Source: Xiphydria camelus (lineage: Eukaryota; Arthropoda; Insecta; Hymenoptera; Xiphydriidae). Taken from it: DNA of 64,000 bases. Below, piece after piece: positions 12,067 to 22,766 of this stretch. A model generated the notes under the pieces. That model did not search any database, was not told the origin of the DNA, and worked only from the letters and a program-made list of their open reading frames with translations. The first letter of the stretch is position 1. The number at the start of each line of letters is the position of its first letter. A program made the position numbers and the translations under genes. The stretch spans positions 8,192,355 to 8,256,354 of the forward strand of contig OY783199.1 in assembly GCA_963678675.1 (NCBI GenBank), given 5' to 3'.

Positions 12067-13478
12067 TTCCACAAAATTTCAAACTGCATACGAAGTCTTA
12101 CGCGAGCAGTTTGATGTCATCCAACTATTGACGTATAAGTAGTAACGAAAAATCGTGATAGCTATACTTTCAATGATGTACAGCCCGGATCTATCATCCT
12201 TCGAAATTGTAAAGTAACACGTAAATGTATTAAAGGGAATGTTGCATAGACTTTTATGATAAATCGTACGCAAATGGACATGGCGTGCTTAAAAATGTGA
12301 TCAACGATTGATACCGCGGAATTGACATAATAAGGGAAAGTATTGATTGGGGACAACCGTAGTTGTGTGTGATAACTGATAGCCATTGGATGATCTTTGG
12401 TATCATCGATAATCGGATTATCGATATTTCGTTTGCCGCAATTATGTAAGTTCTCGATCGTTTGTATCGTTAACTCAATATAAGTGCCCATTACATTTTG
12501 ACACAAATCTACCTGTCCCTGGTTCCGGTCACCTTTATAGACATTTTATAATATTTCCAAATATGATAATGTAATTTTGGAAAAAGTTTGTTAAGGAAGT
12601 TTTCCGTAATAATCGTATAAAAATTCTTCTCATGCACTTTGATTAAACTTTAGAAATCCGTCGGTAATGGAGAGTTCACATCTCAAGCTTTGACTCTCTT
12701 CCCTTTTTCTTCTTGTGTTTAAGGCGGCTGGAAGACGTAACTGTTTAATTGGCAAAGCACTGTTTTACCGGCCTAAATTGTAGAATACGGATCATTTTAA
12801 AACAGGAACAGAGTTAGTAATTCTAATAGGTGGAATGACATCCTTGGACCATTGTGACCAGGGTGTTTATATTTATCAAATAAGTCAAAGTATTCATCAA
12901 TAATAAATAATTTCACTTCAGCAAAATGTGAATAAAGTAAATCATTCCATGGAAAATGTCGGTATCTTGCTAGAACTCTGTTTACATAAATATTCTTGTG
13001 TTATTAGTAATACAAATGGGACATACGCATCCTTCACTAGGTAGGAACAATGTGAAAACAATGATTTTCTATGAAAAAAATGTCCTACAATCGGCGGGAT
13101 CTGCAAGCAACTATGGTAGAACGTAACAGTGTGATTTTAACTGAATCTAAGATTAAGCATAATAAAATTATCGTAAAGTGCATTACAAGAATTCGATTAC
13201 TATAGAAATACAACAAATTCGTTCAAAAAGGATGAACACTCATGATTTAAAGTTACTATGGATCGATGCAAAGAGGTTCCTCGAACCTTTTCCAACCGCC
13301 TTAAGTTTCTTTTATGATACTTTGTTCTTCATTTAGTATTCTCTCTGATTCTTCTTGCGTTTTGCTACTTTATTACCTTTTGGCAGTGTTAGAACTTGTA
13401 AAGTATACGTACTGAAACCCTCTTTCTCGCTCTATCTTTCTGACACGTCTTAGAGAGAGAGAGACGCACAACGAGCTA
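12067..13478. other. Unassigned
   Basis: The minus-strand frame at 12162-12506 (114 codons) matches no family I recognise and has no supporting neighbours. No paired repeats are visible. Confidence 0.35.
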
Positions 13479-13894
13479 CCGCATGTCCGAGCCCAAACCG
13501 CTCAAATGCCGATACCTATGGCCGATAACTTGAAATTTGTTTTCGGAGTGTTTGCCGACGGTTGAAAATTTGATAGTTAGAGATGGCTTGAGAAGAGTGC
13601 GCTGTGTGTACTGCGTGAGAGCAAAAAGTGTCAAAGGTCTGATTTCTCGATAGCTGTCAATTCGAGAGATCGAAGTATTGAATAATAGACGAAACACTTC
13701 GATCTCCCGAATTGACAGCTATCGGGAAATCAGACATTTGACACTTTTCGCTCTCACGCAGTACACATAGCGCACTCTTCTCAAGCCATCTCTAACTATC
13801 AAATTTTCAACCGTCGGCAAACACTGCCGAAAACAAATTTCAAGTTATCGGCCATAGGTATCGGCGCTTGAGCGGTTTGGGCTCGGACATGCGG
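13479..13894. mobile_element. Palindromic MITE, family TA-CCGTATGTCC (copy 2)
   Basis: Ends CCGCATGTCCGAGCCC and GGGCTCGGACATGCGG are flanked by TA on both sides. The arms run almost to the centre at 13686 and share CGATCTCCCGAATTGACAGC and CACTTTTCG...TCTCACGCAG blocks with the 34.5-kb copy. 416 bp, non-coding. Confidence 0.9.
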
Positions 13895-14319
13895 TATTGT
13901 GCAGAAGACGAAAGCGAAATGCCTACTATATCTAATGAGGGCGCTGCAGTTCGCTAGCGTTATCTGCACAGTAACCCCTAATAGGGTTGCTACTAACTTC
14001 GAGGCCTATTAAAAACAATTATTGGTTTGGGTCTTTACTTTAACGGCTTAGCTTGTCGGGTTCGCGCGAGGGAACTATGATGATCGGTCACACTCTGATT
14101 TAATCCAACAGTCTATCAAGGAAAATCTTAGATCATTACTTACCGTTTGCTCTCGTCGTTGTTTTTCGGCTTGATGGTCAGGTTCGTCCCTCTCTGGGTC
14201 TCTTATCGTCCTTTAATTGCTATCGAGCTTAACTGCTTTTGGATTTGGCGAGGCGAGGATTCGAGGTTGCCGAGAATTCAATTAACAGAAGAACGAAGCT
14301 GACAATGAGTACTATACTA
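13895..14319. other. Unassigned
   Basis: Nothing recognised. Confidence 0.35.
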
Positions 14320-14534
14320 TCAGGTGTACAATTTTGTTTCCGCCCTTTTTCTTCCGTCGTTCGCTTCGAAAGATGACCAGATTTTTCAACGCGGGATTCG
14401 TATGCTGCCCGAAAGATGGGAGAAAGTAGTGGCCAGCGATCGACAATACTTTGAATCATAAATGTATAACCAGTTTTTTACAATAAAGCCTTCAACTTCG
14501 GAGAAACGGCGAAAGAAATGTTGTACACCTATTA
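14320..14534. mobile_element. MITE, AGGTGTACAA family (copy B)
   Basis: AGGTGTACAATTTTGTTTCC at the left mirrors GAAATGTTGTACACCT at the right (215 bp). Related to 381-462, where only the paired ends remain. Confidence 0.7.
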
Positions 14535-14778
14535 CTTTATTCGCAATGAACGTTTCTACTAACAAAATGGCTTGCTGCCACCGTTTTTAAAAGTAGAGTG
14601 GAGCCCGAGGGATGAAATTTCGACCTTTTGATACTCTCCTAGTGGGGGTCGATTCTTATCCATCTTAAAAGGAAAAACACGCTCGGGCTGAACTATGAAA
14701 TACTTGCTTTAACCCTTAGTGACTCGCGCTGGTGTATTTTGTACACCACTGCTCTATTTTCATATGTTACTTAAACCT
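14535..14778. other. Unassigned; possible TTA-type transposon end
   Basis: CCCTTAGTGACTCGCG at about 14711 resembles CTTAGTTACTCGCGCGA (reverse strand of 21207-21229). This hints at a shared element end, but no partner was seen here. Confidence 0.3.
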
Positions 14779-14853
14779 TAATTAGTGAGGTGCCGTCTAA
14801 CAGAAGGTAGAAGCACGTGCCGTGCCGTCTGTGAGGTGCTGCTGCCGCACGGC
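14779..14853. repeat. Partial copy of the TTAGTGAGGTGCCGTC palindrome
   Basis: TAATTAGTGAGGTGCCGTCT...AGCACGTGCCGTGCCGTCTGTGAGGTGCTGCTGCCG matches the palindrome at 20352-20447 in word order, with decay. Confidence 0.55.
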
Positions 14854-15030
14854 GAAAATCGACCGTGTAAATAGCAAATCGACTGCACAGAAGGCGACTA
14901 AAATCGAAAACGCCAACTTTGGGCTTTCCACGGGTCGATTTCCGTCGCACGACTACGGCGAAAATCGACCGTGTAAATGGCAAATTAACTGCACAGAAGG
15001 TGACTAAAATCGAAACCGCCAAAGTTGGTA
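14854..15030. repeat. Direct duplication with GGCGAAAATCGACCGTGTAAAT motif
   Basis: Two copies, about 14853-14915 and 14962-15022, share GGCGAAAATCGACCGTGTAA, then CTGCACAGAAGG.GACTAAAATCGAAA. The motif also occurs at 16140-16170 next to GGGGGCATTTAC-type sequence resembling a Harbinger end, so these may be subterminal repeats of a Harbinger element. Confidence 0.5.
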
Positions 15031-15750
15031 GTCTTCCAACTTTTGGCCGTGCGACTTTTGGCTGTACAGATCGTTGGGTTGCATAAATTAAGTATGGATG
15101 AAAATAATACCACGCCCTTTTGGGAATGCTATAAAAGGCAGCCATGCTGATGGAACCCAAGAGAACCAGATTATAGGAGAAATGATGTTCGTTTAGTGGC
15201 CCTCAAGTCTATTATTCAAGAAATGCATCTTACCATATCAGTAGGAGAGTTTAAATTGAAGATAAAAAATGTACGAACCACATATAACAAGGAGGCCACC
15301 AAGATAGCAAGTTCTAAAAGGAGTGGTGGTACATTCATTTTGTTTCCTACGGCTGACCGCTTTTTAACCCTTTTCTTACGGCAGCCCGCTCCGCTAAAGT
15401 GACGCCACTGAACGGGGCACCGCGCCGCGAAGTGTGCATTTTACACGTCGGTAGTCTTCGACGTTCGGACTTACGTCTTTTGACGCCACTTTTTAATTGT
15501 CTTGTATGTACACTTTTTTAAGAGCTACATAACAACTATTTCATCGTATTATATGAAAAACATGAAAATTAGTATATTGTATGAATATTAAGTTATTATT
15601 AAGTTTCGCGAACGCCGACTATAGTCGGCACCCGTACACACAGGTCGTCTCGCGGACACCGACTTAACACCCTGGCGTTTCCAGGTAATGGGGGTCGAAC
15701 CATTCCTCCAAGTCGACCCGACCCCTTCTTGCGATACTAGGGATGTGCCA
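15031..15750. other. Unassigned; probable decayed Harbinger interior
   Basis: No domain recognised. A perfect 16-bp palindrome GCCGACTATAGTCGGC lies near 15614. The stretch sits between Harbinger-like repeats and the HARBI1-like fragment downstream. Confidence 0.3.
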
Positions 15751-15996
15751 TTATTCATCGGTTACGCGTAGTAAAGTCTCAAACTGATCTGTAGTCATTC
15801 TTAAACGTTTTCTAAAATAATCTGAATCTTCTGACCTCAATTCCATCAATAAAATACCTATCCGAAGCACCCAATATTTTATGTCGAGAAATCTATCCGC
15901 GAACCCAACATTCACGTTTTTTCCTTTCCTCCTTCTTCTTCTTCTTCTTCTTCTTCTTTCTTTGTTCTTTAGCCAATTCTTGAAGAATTGATTCAC
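15751..15996 (-). pseudogene. PIF/Harbinger nuclease (HARBI1-like) N-terminal fragment
   Basis: An 81-residue minus-strand frame ends in LLMELRSEDSDYFRKRLRM and then DQFETLLRV. This matches the conserved N-terminal block of HARBI1-like transposases (E-L-R-x-E-D-x-x-x-F-R-x-x-L-R-M-x-x-x-x-F-x-x-L-L), which precedes the DDE nuclease. The frame stops directly after the block, so the catalytic domain is absent. Residues 14-23 are an arginine run encoded by a CTT trinucleotide repeat (about 15925-15958), an expansion unlike the family. Harbinger elements pair this nuclease with a Myb/SANT-like or MADF protein; a MADF fragment of another Harbinger copy lies at 63390-63662. Start choice is arbitrary because this is a relic. 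Confidence 0.65.
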
Positions 15997-16039
15997 TAAC
16001 TATTTCGATGCCAGCACGTAAGAGATCTGTTCTGCTCAA

Positions 16040-16172
16040 CATTTTCGAAGAAAATGACTTAGTCGCTTGCGATTTCAGTCGACTGTGTAAATGGGGTAGC
16101 GATGCGGCTTACAGAGGCGACTTCGTAAGCGACCAGCCGCACGGCGAAAATCGACCCGTGTAAATGCCCCCT
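16040..16172. repeat. Possible Harbinger terminal or subterminal repeats
   Basis: Contains GTCGACTGTGTAAATGGGG and GCACGGCGAAAATCGACCCGTGTAAATGCCCCC. The latter resembles the right end of a GGGGGCATTTAC-ended element. No clean inverted left end was found, so boundaries are uncertain. Confidence 0.4.
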
Positions 16173-17072
16173 TAATAGAGGTAGTGACATTTTTCAGTGA
16201 TTATTTAGTTAAGGCCTATTTTTTGAGAGAATATTGTGGGGGGCATGTCTAAGTGCCATCCGTGAGGATTATACTTGATAGCGGTATGGGAGTCTGGCGG
16301 AACGCCCCCAACTTGTAAAAAATAGTGCACAAAATTATTATTTAGTTAAGGCTGAAATTTTGTTTACTATTCATCTGGTAGTCCACAATTATGAATATAA
16401 ATTGGCGGATCGATTGGCCGGCATTAAAAGGGTGGCGGATCATCCTAAATACGTCGTGTGAACAATAAAATTTTTATTATTTAGTTAAGCCTCAATTTTT
16501 AATATGTTATTGAGGCAACTGTTTCAAGTGGAAATTTAAATTGGCGGAACGAAATATTAGCATTTTAACTACCTGGCGGAACGGTTTAAACATCCATTGT
16601 GCGCGCGCCTCGATTTCGTGTTGTTTGCCGCAGAATTTTTTGTATTAGGAATGCTTCTAATATAGATAATGATTTTGTTTATTTTCTGGAATCTTTTAAG
16701 TAATAATAGTAATTTAGTTTTCCTGGAGTTAATATTTTAGCGCTCATTCAATATTGATGAGCTTCAATATATCAATCAAACATCAGTCTTATGTTAGGAC
16801 ACACAACATTTTATTTGTGATGTCAGATGTTTTAACAATTTTTAAAACGGATGAATGATATAATTTTTTTTTAGAATACCCTTCTGGCATTTGACCGACG
16901 ATATAGTGCTTTATACAAATATAACGAGGTGCGTGAAGTGAAAGAATATTTTTAACAGAAATTTTTTTAAAGCGAACTAATTTCTTAGAGTATTTATCGA
17001 CTTACAAATATATTGTAGGTAGGTACTTCGCGTATAAAGACAATTTTAATACCGTCAGTTGTTCGATCATCT

Positions 17073-17246
17073 AATCATCTTCTGTGTCCGGCCAGTCAGA
17101 ATCGTCACCTTCGTCAACTGAATCCAGATCACTAGATGCTCGGGAGCCTACGTCTATAAATTTAAACAAATTGATTAGAAAAATGTAATATTTTTGGTTT
17201 ATATTTACTGTTAAATCTGCATACCTGATTCAATGTCACTGTTCAC
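17073..17246 (-). pseudogene. 3'-terminal exon and intron of unknown protein, left-arm copy
   Basis: Mirror of the 19276-19451 exon pair: an intron with GTATGCAG donor and TTTATAG acceptor, then a last exon encoding an acidic tail ending WPDTEDD and a TAG stop. This copy reads SDLDSVDEGDDSDWPDTEDD; the right-arm copy has Asn at two of the Asp positions. Upstream coding sequence is lost at the arm boundary. The product is unknown; I recognise no domain in the tail alone. Confidence 0.5.
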
Positions 17247-17304
17247 ATTCTCAAGAGCTCAACCTTCTCAACATTCTCAAGAGCTCTGCCTGGCTTCCAC
17301 GCCC

Positions 17305-17577
17305 TTACAGGGTGTGATTACAACCCTTCATTTTTCCGTAAAGGAAAAAATAAACCATATCAGTTATTGAAGGCGTTCTATAATTATCAAAAGGCATTTG
17401 AAGACGTGGCAAAGATGATGTTGACACTTCAGCAGTGTTTCCTGTTTTGCAAGAATTTATCTGCCGGATGTATGGTGTCAAAAACGCAGACACCGTTAAC
17501 CTTCGGGTACACGCGCCCTCATTTGTAACAAGATTACACGCGCCGGAGAGACTGTGAGTCCGCAACTTGAAAAGCAC
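17305..17577 (-). pseudogene. Unrecognised 90-residue frame inside the long-TIR element
   Basis: A minus-strand frame between the left arm and the tandem array. Its DNA is partly mirrored on the other side of the array (TTCGGGTACACGCGC at 17500 against GCGCGTGTACCCGAAGG at 19007), so the inverted structure once extended further inward. I cannot assign a function. It may be a relic of the element's own gene. Confidence 0.3.
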
Positions 17578-17580
17578 TTG

Positions 17581-18262
17581 AAAGGTTCCTTAAAAATTGA
17601 TCGAATCCTGATGAAATTGAGTATTCGGGGGTTTTTGGGGTCGCTGATTAAGAATCCAAAGTCAAAATTTCGAAAAACAATATGGCGGATCCAATATGGT
17701 GGAAAGGTTCCTCAAAAATTGATCGAATCTGGGTGAAATTGAGTAATCGGGGGTTTTTGGGGTCGCTAATTACGAATCCAAAGTCAAAATTGCGAAAAAC
17801 AATATGGCGGATCCAATATAGCGGAAAGGTTCCTCAAAAATTGATCGAATCTGGGTAAAATTGAGTACTCGGGGGTTTTTGGGGTCGCTGATTACGAATC
17901 CAGTCAAAATTTCGAAAAATAATATGGCGGATCCAATATGGCGGAAAGGTTCCTCAAAAATTGATCGAATCTGGGTGAAATTGAGTACTCGGGGGTTTTT
18001 GGGCTCGCTGATTACGAATCCAATCAAAATTTCGAAAAAAATATGGCAGATCCAATATGGCGGAGAATTTACTCAAAAATTGATCGAATCTGGGTAAAAT
18101 TGATTACTCGAGGGTTTTTTGGGTCGTTGATTACGAATCCAAAGTCAAAATATCGAAATAAAATATGGCGGATCCAATATGGCGGAAAGGTTCCTCAAAA
18201 GTTGATCAAATCTGGGTGAAATTGAGTACTCAGGGATTTTCGGGGTCGCTGATTACGAATCC
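17581..18262 (+). repeat. Six-unit minisatellite, period ~121 bp
   Basis: Units begin at about 17581, 17703, 17825, 17945, 18064 and 18186. Each contains AAGGTTCCTCAAAAATTGATC, GGGGGTTTTTGGGGTCGCTG, ATTACGAATCC and AATATGGCGGATCC. The fifth unit is the most diverged. The words TGGCGGATC and ATTACGAATCC also occur in the arms or in inverted partial copies at about 18600-18660 and 18725-18790. The period is not a multiple of three, so the frames here are not coding. Confidence 0.85.
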
Positions 18263-19164
18263 TGCGCTGATTGGCTTGATAGGGATGACGTGAGCTAACG
18301 CGATGCGACCTGATTGGCTAGGAGAGAGTGACATTAGAATAAGGGATGACTGTTCCTCGGTATTTACGACCCCGAGGAGATCTGATAAATTTATCGCGCG
18401 GCGACCGAACAATGGCGTTGGGTATTTTCCGTGTTCCGGATCTAGCGAGCAGGGGTACCGTTGCTCGTCCTTGATTATAAGTTTAGTTACTTCTAAAAGA
18501 CATCAAAGTTTCTTAGCGTTAATATACTCTACAAAAAACAGTTAAGCTTATATATTTTTTAAAACCCTGTTTAGACTTTTGCCTAAACAATCCTTTCCTA
18601 GAAACCATAGCGCGACCCCGAAAACCCCCGGGTACCGGAATTCAGGGCAATTACTCACTTTTACGTCGAGATTTGATCCACGCATGGCCGTATTGTGGCG
18701 CCATCTAGGAATTTTGCAATTTTGGCCTCGGATTCGTAATCAGCGACCCCGAAAACCCCCGGATACCCGAATTCAGGTCAATCCGTTAACTTTTCGACTT
18801 TTGGCCCGATTTTCGGCGTTTCCGCCCAACTAATTGTAAAGACAGATTTCGCAATAACTCGATGACAAGTGTAGGCTTAGAGTTCACACAGCAGATAGAT
18901 ACACGTCAGCGTACGCTTGAAAAAGGTACTGAGATCGGTAAGGCGCTGTAGCGGCGGGTTTTGAAACGGCGGTTCATTTTAAATTCGTGCGGACTGAGAG
19001 TCCGCGCGCGTGTACCCGAAGGTTAATGAAGCTCGTTTGGTACTCTCTAACGAAGCTTATAAAGTTGCAGACACTACGTACTCATTTGCAAGAAACATCC
19101 GCAATTGCGACGCATCAAACTTGCCACCATGCTCAACTGAAGTGCAACAGCAACTACTGCGGAG

Positions 19165-19451
19165 CTCGTACATTGCCAGTATCTGAATGATGAATTCGTC
19201 TGGTTTCAAGGAGATCAATTGCCTGAATTTCTTGGAGATGTACTTGTTAAAAATTCCAATAAAAGCGACAATGATTGCAACAGTGACATTGAATCAGGTA
19301 TGCAGATTTAACAGTAAATATAAATAAAAAATATTACATTTTTCTAATCAATTTGTTTAAATTTATAGACGTAGGCTCCCGAGCATCTAGTGATCTGAAT
19401 TCAGTTGACGAAGGTGACGATTCTAACTGGCCGGACACAGAAGATGATTAG
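19165..19451 (+). pseudogene. Two 3'-terminal exons of unknown protein, right-arm copy
   Basis: An open stretch encodes VHCQYLNDEFVWFQGDQLPE and continues to ...CNSDIES. A donor GT at 19298 and acceptor AG at 19367-19368 (70-bp AT-rich intron) join it in phase to a final exon reading DVGSRASSDLNSVDEGDDSN and ending WPDTEDD-stop at 19449-19451. The intron and last exon lie inside the terminal inverted repeat, so the same gene end is present on the opposite strand at 17073-17246. An upstream stop shows the frame is broken. The acidic Ser/Asp tail gives no functional assignment. It is probably part of the element's own transposase or accessory gene, but this is inference. Confidence 0.45.
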
Positions 19452-20351
19452 ATGATCGAACAACTGACGGTGTTAATATTGTCGTTATACGAAGTACCCC
19501 CCTACCATATATTTGTAAGTCGATAAATACTCTAAGAAATTAGTTCGCTTTAAAAAAATTTCTGTTAAAAATATTCTTTCACTGCACGCACCTCGTTATA
19601 TTTGTATAAAGCACTATATCGTCGATCAAATGCCAAAAGGGTATTCTAAAAAAAAATTATATCATTCATCCGTTTTAAAAATTGTTAAAACATCTGACAT
19701 CACAAATAAAATGTTGAGTGTCCTAACATAAGACTGATGCTTGATTGATATATTGAAGCTCATCAATATTGAATGAGCGAAAAAATATTAACTCTCTCTA
19801 GGGAAACTAAATTACTATTATTACTAAAAAGATTCCAGAAAATAAACAAAATCATTATCTATATTAGAAGCATTCCTAATACAAAAAATTATGCGGAAAA
19901 CAACACGAAATCGAGGCGCACGCACAATGGATGTTTAAACCGTTCCGCCAGGTAGTTAATGCTAATATTTCGTTCCGCCAATTTAAATTTCCACTTGAAA
20001 CAGTTGCCTGAATAACATATTAAAAATTGAGGCTTAACTAAATAATAAAAATTTTATTGTTCACACGACTTATTTAGGATGATCCGCCACCCTTTTAATG
20101 CCGGCCAATCGATCCGCCAATTTATATTCATAATTGTGGACTACCAGATGAATAATAAACAAAATTTCAGCCTTAACTAAATAATAATTTTGTGCACTAT
20201 TTTTTACAAGTTGGGGGCATTCCACCAGCCTCCCATACCGCTATCAAGGTTAATCCTCACGGATGGCACTTAGACATGCCCCCCACAACATTCTCTCAAA
20301 AAATAGGCCTGAACTAAATAATCACTGAATAATGTCACTAGCTCTCCGTCT

Positions 20352-20447
20352 ATAACTAGTGAGGTGTCGTCTCACAAACGGCAGCAGTACCTCAGAGACG
20401 GCACGGCACGTGCTGCTGCCGTCTGTGAGACGGCACCTCACTAGTTA
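20352..20447. mobile_element. Palindromic MITE, 96 bp
   Basis: TAACTAGTGAGGTGTCGTCT and its complement GACGGCACCTCACTAGTTA bound arms that include ACGGCAGCAG/CTGCTGCCGT. A decayed relative lies at 14779-14853, so copies of this element bracket the 16-20 kb region. Confidence 0.75.
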
Positions 20448-20944
20448 AGCGTTAAACTTCCAGGACGAATTGCGCCCACTCCCTCCACCTAACCTACAAA
20501 CGATGTGTCTACTGTACTACGTATCCTGATTTAGTTGTCTCTCGTCATTCGTAATTGCATGTTGTGCGTTTTTTTCTGTATGGTGCCTTAAATACACCAC
20601 GCGAGTAGTAATTATGTAAGTATTTCTTCTTCTTTTTTTATTCCAAATTTTATTCCGTAATATACGAGTATAGGTATATCATTTATTTATTGATTCAATA
20701 ATTTACTATAGGTCCCAAAAAGTTGTAACCTGTAATAGTTGTTCAAATCATCCTGAATCTTTAATAGAATAACTTGATTTATGTTTTCATAACAATAGAT
20801 TAGTTATATTATGTTTTATTAAAAATACCCCAAGAAATAAATATCTTCACTTATTTCAACTAAACTCAATTTATTTTTAATATATTGATCATATTTGATA
20901 CATGTATTTTATTGGTATATAAAATACACCACGCGAGTAGATAT
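20448..20944. other. Mostly unassigned; ACACCACGCGAGTAG repeat
   Basis: AAATACACCACGCGAGTAG occurs at about 20591 and again at about 20922 in the same orientation. No gene was recognised. Confidence 0.4.
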
Positions 20945-21196
20945 TGTGGTGACCCGTCACGCTACGGCGGCCTGCCACCAGATGGCGTCGACCCTCTCGG
21001 CCCTCGACTCACGGCTCCCGGCCCACGGCTCTCGACTCTCGTTAGTGGTCTGATGACTGGCAAGTACCGCAATTGCTAAGCCCGTCTTTCACGGGAAACT
21101 ACAGAGCGTCTAAGGCAGGAGTCGGTCTAGCCTTACTGACGAGTCCACAGGCCGACTCCGGGTCCATTAGATGGCGACCACATCTTTTCGCCACAA
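20945..21196 (+). repeat. LTR-like repeat (copy 1)
   Basis: Begins TGTGGTGACCC and ends TCGCCACA, with TAT/ATA-like flanks. It shares long blocks with the reverse strand of 22985-23190 (GGCGGCCTG.C.CCAGATGGCG, CTCTCGGCCCTCG, GCGTCTAAGGCAGG.GTCGG, TTACTGACGAGTCCACAGGC). The TG...CA ends would suit a solo LTR, but no retrotransposon coding sequence accompanies it, so an inverted-repeat DNA element is an alternative. Confidence 0.45.
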
Positions 21197-21249
21197 TAGA
21201 AATCAAGTCGCGCGAGTAACTAAGGGCTAAGCAAAGTCCAACTTCAGTT

Positions 21250-21337
21250 TTTTTCTCACCATGCCTCGTGCTACGACCTAATTAAACACAGTCTGAAAAA
21301 ACCTCGGATTTCCGTCTAATGGCATAAGATACTATTG
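21250..21337. repeat. Half copy of the CCTCGTGCTAC...CTCGGATTT MITE
   Basis: CATGCCTCGTGCTACGACCT, then AATTAAACACAGTCTGAAAA and CATAAGATACTATT, match the right half of the palindromic element at 40250-40414. It abuts the 5S-derived element downstream. Confidence 0.7.
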
Positions 21338-21489
21338 TACATCAAACTCCATATGAACACCACTAGTAATAGTATCACAGGAGCGTGCAACAGATGAGGA
21401 CTCGAGGACACCGATCGATCAACAAAGTTAAGTAGCAAAAAGTGCGGACAGTAGTTGGATGGGTGACCGCTCACGATGAAAAGATATAC
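21338..21489 (+). repeat. 5S-rRNA-derived SINE-like element (copy 1)
   Basis: The segment 21404-21480 aligns with the internal promoter part of 5S rRNA: CCGATCGATCAACAAAGTTAAG corresponds to the CCGATCACCGAAATTAAGCAGC region, and AGTAGTTGGATGGGTGACCG to the TTAGTACTTGGATGGGAGACCG region. It is preceded by about 65 bp (from CATCAAACTCC) that is also conserved in the copy at 38749-38905, and both end AAAGATATAC. The same non-5S head in two copies indicates an interspersed element, not a 5S gene. It lacks the full 120-nt 5S structure, so it is not a functional rRNA. Confidence 0.75.
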
Positions 21490-21990
21490 GAATAATTTAC
21501 AGGCTATTAAGAGTTTCTCACTATTGTAACTATGAATATCTCCAGTGGCCACATAAATATTTTGACAGTTCAATTTGACAGTTGCTATTAATTGATCAAT
21601 ATTGTTATTAATTAATTAAATATTATTATTAATTAATTCATCAAAATCAGTAGGTATATCAATTAATCTAATTTTCATTCCTAAAATGATATAATAATTA
21701 TACCAATAATATGCAGGGATTGGCTGGTAGGGGTTATGGCATTCAAACGAGGTTCAACTTTTGTCCCTATTTTGAAGCTAAAAGTGGAAAATGCGGAAAT
21801 TTCTCCGATTTTTAGCTTCAAAGTAGAAACAAAATAACATAGAGCGAAAAACTACTTTGGATGCCTTAGCTTCTACTCAATGGAGAGGCTCTGGTCATCA
21901 AAATAAGGGCAAAATTTCGACTCGGGGAATTTTCTTACATATACTCTTGGTAGAAATTGAATCATGGCACTTTCAAGTTTTCATGGCACC
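21490..21990. other. Unassigned; short hairpin 21762-21832
   Basis: AT-rich. TTTTGTCCCTATTTTGAAGCTAAAA faces TTTTTAGCTTCAAAGTAGAAACAAAA. Nothing else recognised. Confidence 0.45.
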
Positions 21991-22380
21991 GGGTATTCTC
22001 AAACCTCTGACCTAGAGAAAAACCCAATGTTCATTAAAAAATTATGGACATAATGCAATTGATTTTATCGAAATCCGTTAAGAATTTACGGAGAAATTAA
22101 TTATTAAAAAGTAATTAATATTTTGAATTTATTCGGTATTGATAACGTCATATCAAGACTCATGAAGATAATGTTTATAATAACGATAGCAATTGTGATT
22201 ATCTTCATGAGTCTTGATATGGCGTCATCAATGTCGAATAAATTCAAAATATTAATTACTTTTTAATCATTAATTTCTCCATAAATTCTTAACGGATTTT
22301 AATAAAATCAATTGCATTATGTCCGTAATTTTTTAATGAACGTAGGGATTTCCTCTGGGTCAGAGGTTTGAAAACACCCC
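21991..22380. mobile_element. Palindromic MITE, 390 bp, ~175-bp arms
   Basis: Ends GGGTATTCTCAAACCTCTGACC and GGTCAGAGGTTTGAAAACACCC are inverted. The arms continue through ATTAAAAAATTA, AATCAATTGCATTATG and ATGAAGATAAT to the centre near 22178. No coding sequence. Confidence 0.85.
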
Positions 22381-22414
22381 GTATCTACTTCATTAGCACG
22401 CACATGTACGCCCC

Positions 22415-22766
22415 GACCAGAAATTTCGATACTTGTCACGTCAGGGCCGAATAAGGCAGCCTGATCTTGAAAGTCAAGTCCTTATCAGGCAACCTTACCC
22501 TGCCCTGGTCAAGCATGTAACGCGTTGCCACATCAGGGCCTGATATGTATGGCCAACCCTGAGCCGGATCCGTTAACCGGCTCCGGGCCCGACCAGAAAT
22601 TTCGATACTTGTCACGTCAGGACCAGATAAGGCAGCCTGATCTTGAAAGTCAGGTTCTTGTCAGGCAACCTTATCCGGCCCTGGTCAAGCATGTAACGCG
22701 TTGTTACATCAGGGCCTGATATGTATGGCCAACCCTGGGCCGGATCCGGTAACCGGCTCCGGGCCG
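22415..22766 (+). repeat. Two tandem 176-bp units
   Basis: GACCAGAAATTTCGATACTT begins at 22415 and at 22591. Both units carry AAGGCAGCCTGATCTTGAAA, CCTGGTCAAGCATGTAACGC and CAGGGCCTGATATGTATGGC in the same order, with few differences. Confidence 0.9.

Larger units (their letters stand above)
16182..20340. mobile_element. 4.16-kb element with ~1.06-kb terminal inverted repeats
   Basis: Left arm 16182-17246 and right arm 19276-20340 are inverted copies with high identity. The tips read TAGTGACATT(T/A)TTCAGTG. Each arm contains several TGGCGGA(A/T)C words and three TTATTTAGTTAAGSC words, candidate transposase-binding repeats. Both arms carry the same 3'-terminal exon of an unknown gene (see next entries). 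The 2-kb centre holds six ~121-bp tandem units. No target duplication is obvious. The superfamily is not identified. Confidence 0.85.

Noticed and set aside
12162..12506. 114-codon minus frame
   Set aside because: No recognised domain, and it lies in AT-rich sequence with a competing frame; unsupported as a gene.
15690..15712. Possible tRNA B box (GGTTCGACCCC on the minus strand)
   Set aside because: No matching A box, acceptor stem or cloverleaf could be built around it.
17581..18262. CRISPR-like or coding tandem array
   Set aside because: The units are contiguous 121-bp repeats without unique spacers, in a eukaryotic transposon; the period is not a multiple of three.
18303..18545. 80-codon plus frame after the minisatellite
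   Set aside because: No domain and no counterpart in other copies visible here; probably chance.
21404..21480. Functional 5S rRNA gene
   Set aside because: Only the internal control region matches; the 5' part and the closing stem of 5S rRNA are replaced by unrelated sequence also present in the second copy.
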